Positions 1-6,980 are shown, numbered from the stretch's first letter. The stretch: 12,201 nt of DNA from an uncultured Clostridia bacterium (GCA_937892635.1 CALBKB010000014.1:1-12201), one strand, 5' to 3'. Notes: generated from the sequence alone by a model not told the origin. Made by a program: numbers and translations.

Positions 1-865
1 CGGTAGTAACGGCACAATTGGGGAAATACTCTCGCACCAAATCCAATTGCTCGGCATACTGGATCGGCGTATAGTTACGATTCATGCGCGTCAGCGTCGC
101 CTCGCAACCGCTTTGCAGGGAAATATGAAAATGGGCACATAGTTTTTTTGTTTTTGCCAAACGTTCGAGTGTTTTGCGGTTCAAGTACCCCGGTTCCATC
201 GAACCGAGCCGAATCCGCTCCAGCCCTTCAATGGCATCCACTCGCTCAATTAAATCGCTTAATTCCGGTTTGCCGCCGAAATCAACACCGTATTTGGTCA
301 GATGAATACCCGTTAATACAACCTCTTTAAAGCCGCACGCGACCAGCTGCTCAATCTCCGCCACCGCCTCCTCAATAGGCTTGGAACGCAGCATACCTCT
401 GGCATACGGAATAATGCAATAGGAGCAAAAACTGTCGCAGCCGTCCTGAACCTTGACCGTAGCGCGGGTGCGATCATGCAATAGGGGCTGATAATGAATA
501 TTTTCTTCTTTTTTTAAGTAAATATTTCTTTTGGCCAAATACGCCACGATCATTTCCACACACCGATCTTTTTCCGTATTGGGAACCATCAGATCTACGT
601 GGCGCGGAATCTCCTGTGCAATTTGCGCATAACAGCCCGTGATGACAATAACAGCATCGGGTGACGTGCGCCGCGCACGGGAAATGATCTTGCGGGATTT
701 TGCCTCGCTTTCGCCTGTCACGCAACAGGTGTTGATAATACAAAGATCCACTTTTTCCCCAAAGGCAAGCGGCTGCAAGCCATAAGCCTGCAGCTGTACC
801 GCCATTGCGCGGATCTCATATTGATTGACTTTACAGCCAAGCGCTGTAAAACTAAATGTCTTCAT
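1..865 (-). CDS. mtaB: MtaB, tRNA t6A37 methylthiotransferase (5' part; 3' end beyond window)
   Basis: Radical-SAM methylthiotransferase, expected to convert t6A to ms2t6A at position 37 of tRNAs reading ANN codons. The 288 visible codons start at ATG 865 and run off the window edge. Members are usually about 430-440 residues, so the end of the radical-SAM domain and the TRAM domain are missing from view. The N-terminal methylthiotransferase domain has three cluster cysteines, C11 (ALGCKVN), C47 (NTCCVT) and C78 (TGCYA). The radical-SAM cluster is C143/C147/C150 (GCDSFCSYC). The TGIHLTKYG segment near 185-193 fits MtaB better than MiaB or RimO, though subfamily assignment is by recall of signatures only. 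It starts 1 base after the stop of the upstream FAH-family gene, with only a weak GACGAG ahead of the ATG, so translation is probably coupled. It is the last visible gene of a run starting at 4881. Confidence 0.93.
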   Translation of the reverse strand, partial: MKTFSFTALGCKVNQYEIRAMAVQLQAYGLQPLAFGEKVDLCIINTCCVTGESEAKSRKIISRARRTSPDAVIVITGCYAQIAQEIPRHVDLMVPNTEKDRCVEMIVAYLAKRNIYLKKEENIHYQPLLHDRTRATVKVQDGCDSFCSYCIIPYARGMLRSKPIEEAVAEIEQLVACGFKEVVLTGIHLTKYGVDFGGKPELSDLIERVDAIEGLERIRLGSMEPGYLNRKTLERLAKTKKLCAHFHISLQSGCEATLTRMNRNYTPIQYAEQLDLVREYFPNCAVTT

Positions 866-866
866 T

Positions 867-1634
867 TTATTGCTCGTCCCGAACCGTATTTCGCAGGGTT
901 CCGATACCATCAATGGTGATTTCGACCACATCACCGTCAACCATCGGGCCTACCCCTTCCGGGGTTCCTGTCGTCAAAACATCACCCGGTTCCAGCGTGG
1001 TAAAGCGGGTGACAAACGCAAAGATCTCACCCAAAGAAAAGATAAACTTCTCGGTATTGGAATCTTGAACGGCCACACCGTTGAGTTTCGTTTGAATCGA
1101 AAGATGCTCCGGATCCACTTCATCGGTGATCACCGGACCGATCGGTGCAAAAGTATCAAACCCTTTGCCGCGCGTCCACTGCCCGTCGGCAAATTGCAAA
1201 TCACGCGCCGTAACATCATTGAGAATGGTGTAGCCCAGCACGTAGTCTTTATAATCCGCCGCCTTAACATTACGCGCTCGTTTTTTAACAACCAACGCCA
1301 TTTCCCCCTCATAATCCACGCGCTGGGAAATGGACGGACGGATAATCTCCTCATTCGGTCCGATTACCGCCGTCGAAGGCTTGAGAAAAATAATAGGCGA
1401 TTCAGGCACGTTAGCATCAAATTCTTGGATGTGCGCGAAATAATTCTTTCCGACCGCCACAATCTTTTTGGGCTCAACGGGTGCAACAAAACTTATCTCT
1501 TGCCGAGCAAATTCCCGATCGGTACGAACCAAACCGGAACCAATGTCACCGGTCGCTTCATATATTTTTCCGTTTTCGAGCAAGACCGTGTAGATCTTAC
1601 CGTCCTTCTTCACTCTGCCCGTAATCAACGTCAC
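867..1634 (-). CDS. Fumarylacetoacetate hydrolase (FAH) family enzyme
   Basis: A 255-residue member of the FAH superfamily, whose members hydrolyse, decarboxylate or isomerise acylpyruvate-type substrates using a divalent metal. Visible family signatures are VGKNYFAH (61-68), FLKP (83-86), the metal-binding E109-x-E111 in DYEGE, D139 in ILNDVTARD, K156 in RGKGFDTF, and TGTPEGVGP (221-229). These residues are those the family uses to bind Mg2+ or Mn2+ and substrate, so it should be active. The exact substrate cannot be read from sequence; acylpyruvase or oxaloacetate decarboxylase-like activity is typical of proteins this size. The start is GTG at 1634, chosen because AAAGGAG lies 4 bases upstream; a TTG two codons in is also possible. 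The first 38 bases overlap the end of engB in another frame, and the stop is 1 base before mtaB, so it is embedded in an operon of information-processing genes. Confidence 0.9.
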   Translation of the reverse strand: MTLITGRVKKDGKIYTVLLENGKIYEATGDIGSGLVRTDREFARQEISFVAPVEPKKIVAVGKNYFAHIQEFDANVPESPIIFLKPSTAVIGPNEEIIRPSISQRVDYEGEMALVVKKRARNVKAADYKDYVLGYTILNDVTARDLQFADGQWTRGKGFDTFAPIGPVITDEVDPEHLSIQTKLNGVAVQDSNTEKFIFSLGEIFAFVTRFTTLEPGDVLTTGTPEGVGPMVDGDVVEITIDGIGTLRNTVRDEQ

Positions 1635-2205
1635 ACCGCTCCTTTATAATATCCAACAACAATTCCACGCCCTCCCCTTTTTGCGAGGAGAAGGGAATGA
1701 TGTTAGCTTCAATATCCAACTCTTCCGCAATCATCTTACAATTGTTTTGTGCCGCCGTCTTAGAAAGCTTATCACTCTTGGAGGCACAAATCAAAAAGTC
1801 GAGACCCAGTTGGCACAAGTAGTCAACCATCTGTCGATCTTCCTTGCTGGGTGCATGACGGATATCGACCAACATCACCACCACACGGATATCACGGTCA
1901 GCCGCAAAATAATCGTCGATCAATAAACGCCATTTTTCCCGATCCTCAAACCCCACCTTGGCAAACCCGTAACCGGGCAAATCGGTCAGGTAAAGTTTCT
2001 TATCCACACAGTAATAATTGATGCTGCGTGTTTTTCCGGGGCTTGCGCTGACACGCGCCAAACTCTTGCGCCCGAGCAGCTTGTTGAGCATCGACGATTT
2101 GCCGACATTGGAACGCCCGACAAATACAATCTCTGGCAGTTCCGGCGGATAATCGCCGGGCTTATATGCGGTTTTTCTGAGTTCTACATTATGAAAATTA
2201 ATCAT
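1597..2205 (-). CDS. engB: EngB (YsxC/YihA), ribosome-biogenesis GTPase
   Basis: A 202-residue TRAFAC-class GTPase of the EngB/YsxC family, needed for late assembly of the 50S subunit in Bacillota and acting in the cytoplasm on pre-ribosomes. The G motifs are visible in order: G1 GRSNVGKS (30-37), G2 in PGKTRS (T59), G3 DLPGYG (75-80), G4 SKSDK (142-146; serine in place of the more usual threonine) and G5 SSQKG (173-177). Length matches the family (about 195-210). ATG 2205 lies 3 bases after the lon stop codon and I see no good Shine-Dalgarno ahead of it, so translation probably depends on ribosomes terminating on lon. The 3' end overlaps the FAH-family start by 38 bases. The lon-engB order is common in Bacillota and supports the assignment. 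Confidence 0.96.
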   Translation of the reverse strand: MINFHNVELRKTAYKPGDYPPELPEIVFVGRSNVGKSSMLNKLLGRKSLARVSASPGKTRSINYYCVDKKLYLTDLPGYGFAKVGFEDREKWRLLIDDYFAADRDIRVVVMLVDIRHAPSKEDRQMVDYLCQLGLDFLICASKSDKLSKTAAQNNCKMIAEELDIEANIIPFSSQKGEGVELLLDIIKERCDVDYGQSEEGR

Positions 2206-2208
2206 ACG

Positions 2209-4620
2209 TTAAGCCATCATGGGCGGTGCGCTTTTCTCCTTGCCCGCCGTTGAGGTCGGCTGCACAACGGAAGGTTTGCGCAATTCTTCCTTGAACGGCA
2301 CCAAGGCCGTTCCGATCACTTCATCCATGTGCTCAACCGGCACAAAACGGATATGGTCACGAACCGTCTGATCCAGCTCGGGGATATCACAGGCGTTGCC
2401 GGCCGGCAGGATCACGGTACGAATTCCTGCTTTATACGCCGCCATCGTCTTCTCTTTCAAGCCACCGATGGGCAATACCCGTCCTCGCAGCGTAACCTCA
2501 CCGGTCATGGCCACAAAGCGATCCACCGCCCGTCCGGTCAACTGAGAAATCAGGGCCGTGGCAATGGTGATGCCGGCACTCGGCCCGTCCTTGGGCACCG
2601 CCCCCTCGGGCACGTGAATGTGAATATCTTTGGTCTTGTAAAAATCGCAAGCAATGCCCAGAATCTCACTGCGAGAACGTATGTAACTGAGCGCAGCATG
2701 GGCCGATTCCTTCATCACATCCCCCAGAGACCCGGTCAATTCCAACTTGCCGGTGCCTTCCATGATATTGACCTCAACAAAGAGCAGTTCGCCCCCTACT
2801 GTGGTATAGGCCAATCCGTTGGCAATGCCGATTTGATCGGTCTTAGGCAACTCATCCCGCACGGACTTGGGCGCTCCCAGAAAATCGGAAAGGTTTTTAT
2901 CGGTAATGCTGATTCGCTTTTCACCCGCCATCAACTTCACCGCACTCTTGCGGCAAAGGGTGGCACACTGACGCTCTAGGTTGCGCACACCCGCCTCGCG
3001 CGTATACGAAGCAATCAAACGCTCGATGGCGGCATCGGTAATGGGCATCTGACGCTTGGCTAATCCATGCTTTTTCAACTGCTTGGGCAGCAGATGTTCT
3101 TTGAGAATATGCACCTTCTCCTCTTGGGTGTAACTGGTCAAATACAACACGTCCATACGGTCCAAAAGGGCAGGCGGAATAGTGTCATCGCTGTTGGCCG
3201 TGGTGATGAACATAACATTCGATAAATCAAAATCATAATCGACAAAGTGATCGCGGAAGGTCTTGTTCTGCTCGGGATCAAGCACCTCCAACAAGGCCGA
3301 CGACGGATCCCCCTTATAGTCAGCACCCAACTTGTCAATTTCATCAAGCAGGATAACGGGATTCATGCTGCCCGCTTCCTTAATGGCGCTGATCACGCGA
3401 CCGGGCATGGCCCCGATATAAGTACGGCGGTGACCGCGGATTTCGGCCTCATCACGCACACCACCCAATGACATGCGGGCAAACTTACGCCCCAGCGCAT
3501 GCGCCACCGATTTGGCAATCGAAGTCTTACCAACACCCGGCGGTCCCACCAGGCACAGGATCTGACCGCGGAAGTCGGGGGCAAGGCTATGTACGGCCAA
3601 AAATTCGATGATACGATCTTTTACCTTATCCAACCCATAGTGCTCTTTATCCAAAATGGCACGGGCGCGCTGAATATCTTTGCGATCCTTGGTATACACC
3701 CCATACGGCAATTCCAAGCAAAGATCCAAATAGGAACGCAGCACCGGCGCCTCGTGCGAGCCAAACGGCATCTTAGCCAGACGATCAATTTCTTTGTCCA
3801 GCGTTTCAAACAGAGCATCGGAAATCGGCAACTGACTCAATCTGGCGCGATATTCATCGGCCGCCGCCGCATTACCTTCCTGCTCCCCCAGTTCGGTTTG
3901 CAAAATCTTGATCTGCTCGCGCATGTAATATTCGCGCTGGTTTTTGTCCACCTGTTCTTTGAGTTTTTCGGCAATTTCATTATCCAGCTTACTGACTTCA
4001 ATCTCGTTATGCAGGATGCGCAACAAACTCTTAACGCGATCTTCCACGTTTTGGCAGGACAAAATAGCCTGCTTCTCATGAACAGGCAACTGAATATTGC
4101 TGGCAATATAATCGCACAGAAGGGAGATCTTCTCCTCGCTAAATACCCGCATCGGCACTTCGGCAGGCATCTTAGGCATATATTGCGCATACTCATCAAA
4201 GGCACCACGCAGCGAACGAACATAGGCCGCTGACAAGGTGTCCGTCAAGGTCGAGGCGTCATCATATAATTCACTGACATCCCCCACAAAAAACGGCTCG
4301 GCCATCGTATCGTTGACCAGACAACCGCGATACAACCCCTCTGCCAATACCCGCATATTTTCACCGGGCATCTTAATAACCTGCTTAATACGCGAAACGG
4401 TACCCACCGCATATAAGTCTTCAAATACAGGGTCGTCGACAAAGGTGTCCTTTTGCGCCGTCAGAAAAACCATCTGATCATTTTTCATGGCACTTTCCAC
4501 GGCCAAGACACTCTTTTTGCGCCCTACGTCAAATTGTATCGTCACACCGGGCATCGGGACAAGTCCACGCAAAGCAATGACCGGCATAGTTATGCGTTGC
4601 TCAGATAAAATATAATCCAT
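2209..4620 (-). CDS. lon: Lon, ATP-dependent serine protease La
   Basis: An 803-residue LonA-type protease, a cytoplasmic hexamer that unfolds and degrades damaged and specific regulatory proteins. Domains in order: N-terminal substrate-binding domain (about 10-205), coiled-coil linker (about 205-250), AAA+ module with Walker A GPPGVGKT (359-366), Walker B ILLDEID (423-429) and arginine finger near R488 (PALLDRM), then the protease domain with catalytic S681 in PKDGPSAG and K722 in GGLKEK. All catalytic residues are present. E. coli Lon is 784 residues; here the extra length is mainly a polar tail after about residue 775, ending in PPMMA. ATG 4620 is preceded by GAGG at a 4-base spacing, immediately after the stop of the zinc-ribbon gene. 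I see no CIRCE or CtsR-like operator upstream. The soluble LonA form is indicated by the N-terminal domain and lack of membrane segments. Confidence 0.98.
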   Translation of the reverse strand: MDYILSEQRITMPVIALRGLVPMPGVTIQFDVGRKKSVLAVESAMKNDQMVFLTAQKDTFVDDPVFEDLYAVGTVSRIKQVIKMPGENMRVLAEGLYRGCLVNDTMAEPFFVGDVSELYDDASTLTDTLSAAYVRSLRGAFDEYAQYMPKMPAEVPMRVFSEEKISLLCDYIASNIQLPVHEKQAILSCQNVEDRVKSLLRILHNEIEVSKLDNEIAEKLKEQVDKNQREYYMREQIKILQTELGEQEGNAAAADEYRARLSQLPISDALFETLDKEIDRLAKMPFGSHEAPVLRSYLDLCLELPYGVYTKDRKDIQRARAILDKEHYGLDKVKDRIIEFLAVHSLAPDFRGQILCLVGPPGVGKTSIAKSVAHALGRKFARMSLGGVRDEAEIRGHRRTYIGAMPGRVISAIKEAGSMNPVILLDEIDKLGADYKGDPSSALLEVLDPEQNKTFRDHFVDYDFDLSNVMFITTANSDDTIPPALLDRMDVLYLTSYTQEEKVHILKEHLLPKQLKKHGLAKRQMPITDAAIERLIASYTREAGVRNLERQCATLCRKSAVKLMAGEKRISITDKNLSDFLGAPKSVRDELPKTDQIGIANGLAYTTVGGELLFVEVNIMEGTGKLELTGSLGDVMKESAHAALSYIRSRSEILGIACDFYKTKDIHIHVPEGAVPKDGPSAGITIATALISQLTGRAVDRFVAMTGEVTLRGRVLPIGGLKEKTMAAYKAGIRTVILPAGNACDIPELDQTVRDHIRFVPVEHMDEVIGTALVPFKEELRKPSVVQPTSTAGKEKSAPPMMA

Positions 4621-4629
4621 GTTTCCTCA

Positions 4630-4881
4630 CTAAAAAAGCGTTTTGTGTTTTTTTGCCTGCTCGCGATCCTTTTTCAAGCGATCTTTCTCGACATAGAACA
4701 GTTCGGGTTGATCGACATAACCGGCAATAATATACCCGCAGTTGGTGCAAATTTCATATAAAACCGCCGAAGCCTTGAACATGCCCCCGTAGGGAATGAT
4801 GGCGCCGTTTTTTAAATGATATCCGCGCCCGATCACATTACACCCGCATTTGGGGCATTCGGTAGATGGTATTCGTTTCAT
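4630..4881 (-). CDS. Small zinc-ribbon protein of unknown function
   Basis: An 83-residue protein that I do not recognise. It has two CxxC knuckles, C9-P-K-C12 (with an extra C14) and C45-T-N-C48, spaced as in a zinc ribbon, followed by a highly charged lysine-rich C-terminus (KDRLKKDREQAKKHK). There is no signal peptide or membrane segment. The start is ATG 4881, chosen because AGGTGA sits 5 bases upstream at 4892-4887; an in-frame GTG at 4890 overlaps that ribosome binding site and is unlikely. It is the first gene after a strong promoter and ends 9 bases before lon, whose ribosome binding site directly follows its stop, so the two are almost certainly cotranscribed. The zinc-binding role is inferred from the cysteines; partners could be nucleic acid, the ribosome or Lon itself, and nothing here decides between them. 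Confidence 0.8.
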   Translation of the reverse strand: MKRIPSTECPKCGCNVIGRGYHLKNGAIIPYGGMFKASAVLYEICTNCGYIIAGYVDQPELFYVEKDRLKKDREQAKKHKTLF

Positions 4882-4912
4882 CGTTTTCACCTGCCAAACA
4901 AATATTTAGTAT

Positions 4913-4941
4913 ATTATAATATATTTAAATAGGCAATGCAA
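4913..4941 (-). promoter_or_regulatory. Sigma-A-type promoter of the zinc-ribbon-lon-engB-FAH-mtaB run
   Basis: On the minus strand TTGCAT (4941-4936) is followed after exactly 17 bases by a perfect TATAAT (4918-4913). Transcription would begin near 4906, about 25 bases before the ATG at 4881. The -10 box sits inside a perfect 14-base AT palindrome (4910-4923). The promoter lies directly downstream of the rpmE terminator. Confidence 0.85.
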
Positions 4942-4953
4942 GATAAAGAATAT

Positions 4954-4987
4954 GGCAAAAAAGAAACGGGCTGATATCAGCCCGTTT
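4954..4987 (-). terminator. Intrinsic terminator after rpmE
   Basis: A perfect 24-base palindrome (4964-4987) folds into a 10-bp GC-rich stem (AAACGGGCTG / CAGCCCGTTT) with an ATAT loop. On the minus strand it is followed by CTTTTTT. It starts 4 bases after the rpmE stop. The opposite strand also has GTTTTT after the stem, so the hairpin could work in both directions, although no plus-strand gene needs it. Confidence 0.93.
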
Positions 4988-4991
4988 GTTT

Positions 4992-5192
4992 TTAGTCCAT
5001 GCTATATCTCTTTTTAAATCTGTCAACACGTCCGCCCGTATCAACAAGCTTCTGACGACCCGTATAGAACGGATGGCACTTCGAGCAAATTTCAACTCGG
5101 ATCTCGGGCTTGGTGGAGGAGGTTTCAAAAGTCTCTCCGCATGCACATTTGACTACACACTTTTCATACTTAGGATGGATTCCTTCCTTCAC
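4992..5192 (-). CDS. rpmE: Ribosomal protein bL31 (zinc-binding form)
   Basis: A 66-residue 50S subunit protein that bridges to the 30S head. Hallmarks are the MKEGIHP start, the four zinc-ligand cysteines C16-x-C18 and C36-x-x-C39 (the zinc-containing C+ form), and the HPFYTG(R/K)QK segment (40-48) with the C-terminal GGRVDRFKKRY. The start is GTG 5192, fixed by a near-perfect AGGAGGTGA (5207-5199) 6 bases upstream. It has its own promoter (5256-5228) and terminator (4987-4954), so it forms a single-gene unit, although mgtE has no visible terminator and may read into it. I see no Zur-type operator, which would have been informative for a C+ paralogue. Confidence 0.97.
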   Translation of the reverse strand: MKEGIHPKYEKCVVKCACGETFETSSTKPEIRVEICSKCHPFYTGRQKLVDTGGRVDRFKKRYSMD

Positions 5193-5227
5193 TTCAATTC
5201 ACCTCCTATAGAATATTAGCATAGGTA

Positions 5228-5256
5228 ATGATAGCACATCTTGTAAATAAATGCAA
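5228..5256 (-). promoter_or_regulatory. Sigma-A-type promoter of rpmE
   Basis: On the minus strand TTGCAT (5256-5251), a 17-base spacer and TATCAT (5233-5228). The predicted transcript has a leader of about 30 bases carrying AGGAGGTGA. The -35 hexamer and spacer length are the same as in the promoter upstream of the zinc-ribbon gene. It begins 21 bases after the mgtE stop, in AT-rich DNA with no hairpin. Confidence 0.8.
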
Positions 5257-5277
5257 GTATTTTTTATTATTTTTTAT

Positions 5278-6609
5278 TTAGAGCTTAATCATCGCTGTTG
5301 CAATGCTAAAATAGAGCAAGATCGAACCGGCGTCCACCAGCGTGGTGATTAACGGCGACGCCATGATTGCCGGATCTAATTTCAACTTTTTCGCCAACAT
5401 GGGCATGGAACATCCGAGCAACTTGGCAAAAAAAACGGTGCCGATCAGGCTCAATCCCGTTACAATGCCAAACAACCAGTCCTGATAGGTAATGTATACC
5501 CGAACAAAGTTTACTATACTTAAACCGGCACCCACGATCAACGCCACCCGCGCCTCCTTAAAGGCTATGCGGAAGTAATCCTTGAGCTGGATCTCATCGG
5601 TCGCCATGCCGCGAATGGTCAACGTGGACGCCTGTGCGCCCGCATTGCCTCCGGTACCCATCAGCATGGGAATAAAGGCAACCAGCATGGGGTACGCCTG
5701 AAACGCCTCTTCATAACCGGTAATAATAGCACCGGTCAAAATGCCCGTCAGCATCAGGATCATCAACCAGATAATACGGTTTTTAGCATGCCCGAAAACG
5801 CTTGTTTTGAAATAACTCTCATCACTGGGCACAACCGCCGCCATCTTGGCAAAGTCCTCATCCGCCTCTTCCTGCATGACGTCCATGGCATCGTCAACGG
5901 TGATAATACCGACCAGGCGCTCCTCATGATCGACGACAGGCAGCGCCAAAAAGTCGTATTTATCAAACATTTTAACTACGTCTTCACGGTCGGCTGAGGT
6001 CGCCACACTGATCGGGTGGTCCTCCATAATATCACCGATCAAATCGCTGCCATTGGCCAACAGCAAGGTGCGCACCGTGATAATGCCTTCCAAACAACGG
6101 TTAGCATCGGTCACATAGCAGGTATAAATCGTCTCCTTGTCAACACCGGTACGGCGAATACGGGTAAAGGCATCCTCAACCGTCATATCCTTTTTCAGGT
6201 TCACGTACTCAATGGTCATTAACGACCCGGCGCTGTCTTTGGGATATTTTAAGATCTGATTGATCATGACACGAGTCTGCGGATCGGTGTTGCGCAAGAT
6301 GCGCTTAACCACCGTTGCCGGCATCTCCTCGATAATATCAACCGTATCGTCCAAATACAACTCGTCCAGCGTTTCACGTAACTCGGTATCGGTAAACCGA
6401 TGGATCAACATCTCCTGCTGATCGCCGTCCATTTCTACGAACACCTCCGCCGCCAACTCCTTGGGCAGCAACCGATAGACCGTAGACAGATAGATGTCCG
6501 GTATTTCATCCAACAGCGCCGCCACGTCGGGCGCCGTCTGCTCTTTGAGCAGTTCGGAAATGCCGTGATATTTTTTTTGTTCGAGAAGTTCCAGAATCTT
6601 CTCCTGCAT
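5278..6609 (-). CDS. mgtE: MgtE, CBS-domain magnesium channel/transporter
   Basis: A 443-residue MgtE-family Mg2+ channel of the cytoplasmic membrane. The order is: helical N domain (about 1-125), two CBS domains (about 130-190 and 193-248), a plug-helix linker (about 250-278), then about five membrane helices from residue 279. The pore region contains PMLMGTGGNAGAQAS (314-328) and D426 in TTLVDAG, equivalent to the pore aspartate of characterised MgtE proteins. In the family the N and CBS domains close the pore when cytosolic Mg2+ is high. I place the start at ATG 6609 because AAAGGAGGAG lies 6 bases upstream; an in-frame start 9 codons earlier would put this ribosome binding site inside the gene. 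It is preceded by an M-box riboswitch and a leader ORF, so mRNA level should also respond to Mg2+. No terminator is visible after it. Confidence 0.97.
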   Translation of the reverse strand: MQEKILELLEQKKYHGISELLKEQTAPDVAALLDEIPDIYLSTVYRLLPKELAAEVFVEMDGDQQEMLIHRFTDTELRETLDELYLDDTVDIIEEMPATVVKRILRNTDPQTRVMINQILKYPKDSAGSLMTIEYVNLKKDMTVEDAFTRIRRTGVDKETIYTCYVTDANRCLEGIITVRTLLLANGSDLIGDIMEDHPISVATSADREDVVKMFDKYDFLALPVVDHEERLVGIITVDDAMDVMQEEADEDFAKMAAVVPSDESYFKTSVFGHAKNRIIWLMILMLTGILTGAIITGYEEAFQAYPMLVAFIPMLMGTGGNAGAQASTLTIRGMATDEIQLKDYFRIAFKEARVALIVGAGLSIVNFVRVYITYQDWLFGIVTGLSLIGTVFFAKLLGCSMPMLAKKLKLDPAIMASPLITTLVDAGSILLYFSIATAMIKL

Positions 6610-6662
6610 GTCGCTCTCCTCCTTTCGCATTTGCAAATTTTAAGAAGCACGACACAGGCCGA

Positions 6663-6743
6663 TCAGGATCGAAAAACAGGGCGCGATGTCATCCGCCGCC
6701 TTCGACCGTCACACACTGTGCCGCTACTGCCACTCGCGTCCAT
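6663..6743 (-). CDS. Leader ORF, 26 codons, between M-box terminator and mgtE
   Basis: ATG 6743 is preceded by GGAGGTG (6756-6750), spaced 6-7 bases from the start, one of the best ribosome binding sites in the window. The ORF reads 26 codons to TGA 6665-6663 and ends 53 bases before the mgtE ATG. The peptide starts MDASGSSGT and then becomes basic, with a run of four arginines at 14-17 (codons CGA AGG CGG CGG) and further arginines at 21 and 25. It is transcribed only when the M-box terminator is bypassed. I do not recognise it. It may be a regulatory leader peptide for mgtE; enterobacterial mgtA also has a short leader ORF (mgtL), but no homology is implied. Translation is inferred from the ribosome binding site alone. 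Confidence 0.6.
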   Translation of the reverse strand: MDASGSSGTVCDGRRRRMTSRPVFRS

Positions 6744-6777
6744 GCTTTTCACCTCCGAAATCATCATGTAATGCATA

Positions 6778-6811
6778 GAAAAAGCCTGCCAAAGCTTAAA
6801 CTCTGACAGGC
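6778..6811 (-). terminator. Riboswitch-controlled intrinsic terminator upstream of mgtE
   Basis: On the minus strand GCCTGTCAGAG (6811-6801) pairs with CTTTGGCAGGC (6794-6784), an 11-bp stem with two G-U pairs and a TTTAAG loop, followed by TTTTTC. It sits just after the M-box aptamer and 34 bases before the leader ORF start, so it is the expression platform. Its loop and 3' arm can instead pair with 6847-6834. Confidence 0.92.
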
Positions 6812-6974
6812 GAAAAATCCCCTTGCGTTCATCGTTCAAGCTTCAGCCTCGCAGGGCGATGAAACTGCGTTAGGTTATGCCTTAATACGACATTCCCTGT
6901 TGGCCATCTCATAGTGTCTCCACCATTTTGCGGCAGCAGTCCGTATCCCTGTGGTAGCCTCACCTACCGAATAT
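6812..6974 (-). ncRNA. M-box (ykoK-type) Mg2+ riboswitch aptamer
   Basis: The minus-strand leader carries the M-box landmarks in order: GGTAGGTGAGGCTACC (6968-6953), ACTGCTGCCGCAAAAT (6940-6925), GCCAACAGGGAATGT (6904-6890) and GAGGCTGAAGC (6850-6840) at the 3' end. Its position directly ahead of an Mg2+ transporter gene is typical of this class, which terminates transcription when Mg2+ is plentiful. The closing helix can form between TTCGG (6971-6967) and CTGAA (6846-6842). The same 3' strand, extended to GCTGAAGCTTGAAC (6847-6834), can pair over 14 bp, with three G-U pairs, with GTTTAAGCTTTGGC (6801-6788) of the terminator, giving an antiterminator. These two pairings are mutually exclusive, as an OFF switch needs. 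Boundaries are approximate. Confidence 0.9.
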
Positions 6975-6980
6975 ATTTTT

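Noticed and set aside
474..743. 89-codon minus-strand frame
   Set aside because: It lies inside mtaB in another frame; the mtaB frame carries the cluster cysteines.
825..1649. Open 274-codon frame on the plus strand
   Set aside because: It is antisense to the FAH-family gene, has no ribosome binding site and its translation is arginine/asparagine-rich with no family signature. The minus-strand frame has clear FAH motifs.
3499..4233. Open 244-codon frame on the plus strand
   Set aside because: Antisense to the AAA+ and linker part of lon, with no recognisable domain; an artefact of codon use in lon.
4882..4890. GTG start for the zinc-ribbon gene
   Set aside because: The GTG is part of the AGGTGA ribosome binding site that serves the ATG at 4881.
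4915..4920. TATAAT on the plus strand, suggesting a divergent promoter
   Set aside because: It is a by-product of the AT palindrome; there is no -35 box and no plus-strand gene downstream.
4891..4960. Heat-shock operator (CIRCE or CtsR) ahead of the lon operon
   Set aside because: I found neither the TTAGCACTC/GAGTGCTAA inverted repeat nor GGTCAAA direct repeats.
6610..6636. Start of mgtE 9 codons upstream
   Set aside because: It would place AAAGGAGGAG inside the coding sequence; the ATG at 6609 is correctly spaced from it.
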